Assembly (NCBI GenBank): GCA_019115045.1
Contig: DXEI01000128.1
Coordinates: forward strand, 1 to 33,766
Direction of reading: 5' to 3'
Length of the DNA stretch: 33,766 nt
Source of the DNA: Candidatus Gemmiger excrementipullorum
GTDB lineage: Bacteria > Bacillota > Clostridia > Oscillospirales > Ruminococcaceae
Of the stretch, positions 31,555 to 33,766 are shown one piece after another (within the stretch, counting starts at the first letter, position 1; each line of letters starts with the position of its first letter). A program made the position numbers and the translations under genes. The notes under the pieces were generated by a model. That model saw only the letters and a program-made list of their open reading frames with translations. It ran no database searches and was not told the DNA's origin.

Positions 31555-32642
31555 TTATCTGCTTTCTGTTTTCAGGCAAGCGCGCACCTTTTGGCAAAAA
31601 AGTTCGTTCTCCTGCCGGGCCGTTTGGATGACTTGCTGTGCATATTGTGCAAATTTTTCTGTATCCAGCGCCTAATACCAATCCCACAAGCCATCCAGTG
31701 AGCGAACCGTCCCCAGGTCCAGCGCATAGGCATACGGGCCCGCACATTCCGCCATCGCTGTGCCCGGACTTACCAGCAACGGTTTTTTGTAGATCGCCCC
31801 GTCGTAATATTTATTGGATATTGCATACTTTACCAGCGGACTTTCATTGCCATAGCAATTGAACACCAAGTCACTGGCCCCATAAATAGCAGGACGATCC
31901 CCCGGGGAAAAAGCCCCCATCATCTGTATTCGGTCGTTATGTACACGCCGCACATATTCTGAAACCTCTGTTCCATTCGCCTCATTGCCGTAAAATCGGA
32001 AGATAAAACGGTCGTCCTTTTCGACCAGTTCGATCAGCTGTTTGCATTGTGTTTCGTAAGAAATGCTGCCAATATAAGAGATGACGACCTTTTCCCCTGC
32101 CGCTTTCGTAAACGCCGGGCAAGCGGTGACGCTTTCCTCCATAGTAAAGTTGTGGCAAACGCAGTATTCTGCCGGCGGCAGAAAGTTGACAAATCCGGGG
32201 GAAGAGATCGCCCGCATTGCCGCACCAGCCAGCACCTTGCTTTCCATACGGTAATACGGGCCAAAATGTTCCTGCGTATAGTCCCGAATATCTACAAGGT
32301 ATCTGCCCGGATACCGCTTCGTTAAAAAGCCGGACAGCAAAACTGCGGGAAATGTTGTCAGCACGATCAGAAAATCATACCGATTCTTTTGTATCGTGCG
32401 TTTTGCATTGCGCGCATACAGCAAAAAATTGAGGGCCTTTTCATATTTGGGAGCCGCCAGCGCCCCTTTTCCATACCATGGCAGGGCAATATAGGGCCGA
32501 CGCTTTGTTTCTTGCAGCGACCGGTCGCGGTCAAAATACAGCACGTCATATTCCACCCCCGGTACCGAGCGCAGAATTTCTTCATACATCTTCAGAAATG
32601 CGCATACCGCATATTCTGAAACATTACGATCCCGATTTTCAT
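31555..32642 (-). pseudogene. Glycosyltransferase broken by a 5' frameshift and an in-frame TAG
   Basis: A GT-B-type glycosyltransferase in pieces. Frame one: ATG at 32642, with AGGGTG upstream, reads MKIGIVMFQNMRYAHF then TGA (32594-32592). The next frame takes up at once with LKMYEEILRSVPGVEYDVLYFDRDRS, so one base is missing near 32592-32598. The main part (track ORF 31672-32589) has DIRDYTQEHFGPYY, VVISYIGSISYETQ and NKYYDGAIYKKPLLVSPG. It stops at TAG (31674-31672) after GLWDWY, but the same frame continues ALDTEKFAQYAQQVIQTAR to LKTESR and a TAA at 31557-31555, a natural C-terminal helix. CAG to TAG is the simplest cause of that stop. Either lesion alone should shorten or abolish the product; assembly error is the alternative. 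Confidence 0.78.
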
Positions 32643-32646
32643 ATTT

Positions 32647-32788
32647 TCACCCTGCCAAAAACTTGATCAGCTCATAGGCCCAGCGGTAAAACCAGTACCC
32701 TTTGCTCATGCCGTATTTCCTATAGGTCCCCTATGTGATCTGTACGCGGCGTCTGACTTCCGCCAAACTTTTTTACTGTGACCAACAT
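32647..32788 (-). pseudogene. Remnant of a polysaccharide-locus gene
   Basis: ATG at 32788 with an AGGGGG ribosome-binding site reads MLVTVKKFGGSQTPRTDHIGDL and hits TAG (32722-32720). One base out of frame, the reading continues YRKYGMSKGYWFYRWAYELIKFLAG and TGA (32649-32647), just before the next gene's start. The second half looks like the C-terminus of a polysaccharide-synthesis protein. I read this as an internally deleted and frameshifted leftover; a 48-residue small protein with one frameshift is the alternative. Not recognised as a specific family. Confidence 0.45.
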
Positions 32789-33131
32789 TTTGCCCCCTGC
32801 CTGGGCGTAACGGCGTGCCCTCAGCATACTTTTTGCAAAATGCAATACCGCGTCATGCTGCCGGAGGCACGCGGGTCTCCTTCCTTGGTCCGTCCCATTC
32901 CGTTTTCTATCTTATCCCGTGCACATCCAAAGCATTCGACGGGCCGGCGCGGCCAAAGCTGCAACGCCCTGCGTAAAAGCACCGGTATGACCGCATTTGC
33001 GGTCATTATACCACATCTGCTTTTTAATTGCACCTTACCGCAATGTACGCCCCTGCTTTATGATTTTCACTTTCACGGTATCCTGCGCCGGCGGCGTTCA
33101 TGCTGACAGCCTCTCACCTATTTTGACCGCC
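32789..33131. other. Intergenic region with no gene seen
   Basis: 343 bp between the macrodomain gene and the remnant. The plus-strand ORF at 32735-33106 looks accidental (no ribosome-binding site, low-quality composition). It holds a minus-strand extended -10 and a 20-bp palindrome (next entry), and otherwise nothing I recognise; it may contain further decayed coding sequence. Confidence 0.5.
32987..33013 (-). promoter_or_regulatory. Extended -10 promoter followed by a 20-bp palindrome
   Basis: On the minus strand, TGGTATAAT (33013-33005) is followed directly by ATGACCGCA-AA-TGCGGTCAT (33006-32987), sharing two bases. The palindrome covers the predicted transcription start, so it could be an operator or a 5' hairpin on the transcript leading into the remnant and glycosyltransferase genes about 200 nt downstream. 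Confidence 0.5.
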
Positions 33132-33641
33132 TCAGCCTGCAATCAGGTCTGGGAAATTCTTTTCAGCAAGGGCATAGGCTTCGCGGTCAAACACGACGAG
33201 GGAAACGTCCATCGCGTGCGTCTGCAAAAAGGCACGGATGGTGTCGACGGCCACCTGCAGCGCCTGGGCCTTGGGGTAGCCGTACACCCCGGCCGAAATC
33301 AGCGGGAACGCGACGCTGCGGCAGCCGTGCGCCGCGGCCAGTTCCAGCGAAGTGCGGTAGGCCGAGGTCAGCAGTGCTTGCTCGCCACGTTGGCCGCCAT
33401 ACCAGACCGGCCCCACGGTGTGGATGACATACCGTGCGGGCAGGCGGTACCCCTTGGTGATCTTGGCCTGGCCGGTGCGGCAGCCGCCCAGCGTGCGGCA
33501 TTCTGCCAGCAGCTGCGGCCCGGCCGCGCGGTGGATGGCACCGTCGACGCCCCCGCCGCCCAGCAAACTCTCGTTGGCAGCGTTGACGATGGCGTCCACC
33601 GGCATGGTGGTGATATCGCTGCGGACGATCTGTAGCGGCAT
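33132..33641 (-). CDS. Macrodomain protein (O-acetyl-ADP-ribose/ADP-ribosyl hydrolase family)
   Basis: 169-aa single-domain macro protein. Segments: [41 protein letters not shown] (ADP-ribose binding, with the NAAN and [10 protein letters not shown] loops), [25 protein letters not shown], and [16 protein letters not shown] (phosphate loop). These match YmdB/MacroD-type enzymes that deacetylate O-acetyl-ADP-ribose or remove mono-ADP-ribose. The ATG at 33641 follows GGGAGGTG; the longer track versions start before the ribosome-binding site. It has its own promoter and no linked ADP-ribosyltransferase in the window, so a housekeeping role is more likely than a toxin-antitoxin pair. Confidence 0.93.
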   Translation of the reverse strand: MPLQIVRSDITTMPVDAIVNAANESLLGGGGVDGAIHRAAGPQLLAECRTLGGCRTGQAKITKGYRLPARYVIHTVGPVWYGGQRGEQALLTSAYRTSLELAAAHGCRSVAFPLISAGVYGYPKAQALQVAVDTIRAFLQTHAMDVSLVVFDREAYALAEKNFPDLIAG

Positions 33642-33717
33642 ACAAACACCTCCCTGTACTGCGCAGTTCTTGCGGAACCTTTGTTTTCTTAATGTCGCTC
33701 GCGCTTGGTTTAATCTC

Positions 33718-33746
33718 ATCATACCACGAACGCCCGGCGCTGGCAA
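33718..33746 (-). promoter_or_regulatory. Sigma-A promoter of the macrodomain gene
   Basis: On the minus strand, TTGCCA (33746-33741), 17-bp spacer, TATGAT (33723-33718), with TG one base before the -10. The leader to the ATG is about 70 nt. Confidence 0.72.
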
Positions 33747-33766
33747 ATGGAAAACCACCGCACATT

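Noticed and set aside
32592-32598. Programmed -1 frameshift in the broken glycosyltransferase
   Set aside because: The site (CAT TTC TGA) is not a slippery heptamer and no downstream stimulatory structure is evident; a one-base deletion is simpler.
32735-33106. 123-aa plus-strand ORF in the right intergenic region
   Set aside because: No ribosome-binding site, odd amino-acid composition, and it overlaps the minus-strand remnant and promoter.
33132-33641. DarTG-like toxin-antitoxin pair around the macrodomain
   Set aside because: No ADP-ribosyltransferase toxin gene is adjacent within the window, and the macrodomain gene has its own promoter.

Overview
This window looks like a piece of a high-GC Firmicutes chromosome, most likely a gut Clostridia of the Oscillospirales/Ruminococcaceae kind (Gemmiger/Faecalibacterium-like). 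That placement is an inference from the strong GC bias combined with Firmicutes-type genes: Rex, TepA, a split MetH, CIRCE-like sites, a bacitracin/lantibiotic-type ABC exporter with its own two-component system, and purine-rich Shine-Dalgarno sites. No rRNA, tRNA, CRISPR array, insertion sequence or phage gene was seen.

Left part (1-13.6 kb, almost all on the minus strand). In transcription order: a TepA/ClpP-like protease; ftsK/spoIIIE; a ComEC-type metallo-beta-lactamase-fold protein; then a tightly packed cobalamin/methionine block of metF, a separate MetH activation-domain gene, metH without that domain, a CbiK-type cobaltochelatase with an altered metal-site residue, and a FecCD-type permease plus ATPase with no substrate-binding protein. 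Next come an SRP RNA gene with its own sigma-A promoter and dnaX, which runs off the left edge.

Middle (13.6-25.6 kb). rex and thymidine kinase (plus) converge on an AraC-family regulator (minus) across a perfect 32-bp palindromic terminator. htpG (minus) has two CIRCE-like operators around its promoter. A coupled plus-strand trio follows: a C_GCAxxG_C_C-type protein, a VanH-like D-2-hydroxyacid dehydrogenase and a YkgJ-type cysteine-cluster protein. A histidine kinase/response regulator pair is divergent from a three-gene BcrA/LanF-type ABC exporter. The shared intergenic region holds TTAAGG repeats on an 11-bp period, probably the regulator's operator.

Right part (25.6-33.8 kb) is a surface-polysaccharide region of visibly lower GC. 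It has an intact pair (GT-C-like membrane protein and GT2-GtrA glycosyltransferase), then an unrelated GC-rich gene for a probable ferritin-like di-iron protein, then a second glycosyltransferase group that appears to be decaying. In that group one gene has both a 5' frameshift and an in-frame TAG, the next has ATA where the start codon should be, and a remnant lies upstream. A macrodomain protein with its own promoter closes the window.

The best candidates for something undescribed are the orphan ferritin-like family (29056-30306), the CbiK variant beside a transporter lacking a binding protein, the coupled cysteine-cluster/dehydrogenase trio, and the multi-lesion glycosyltransferase locus.
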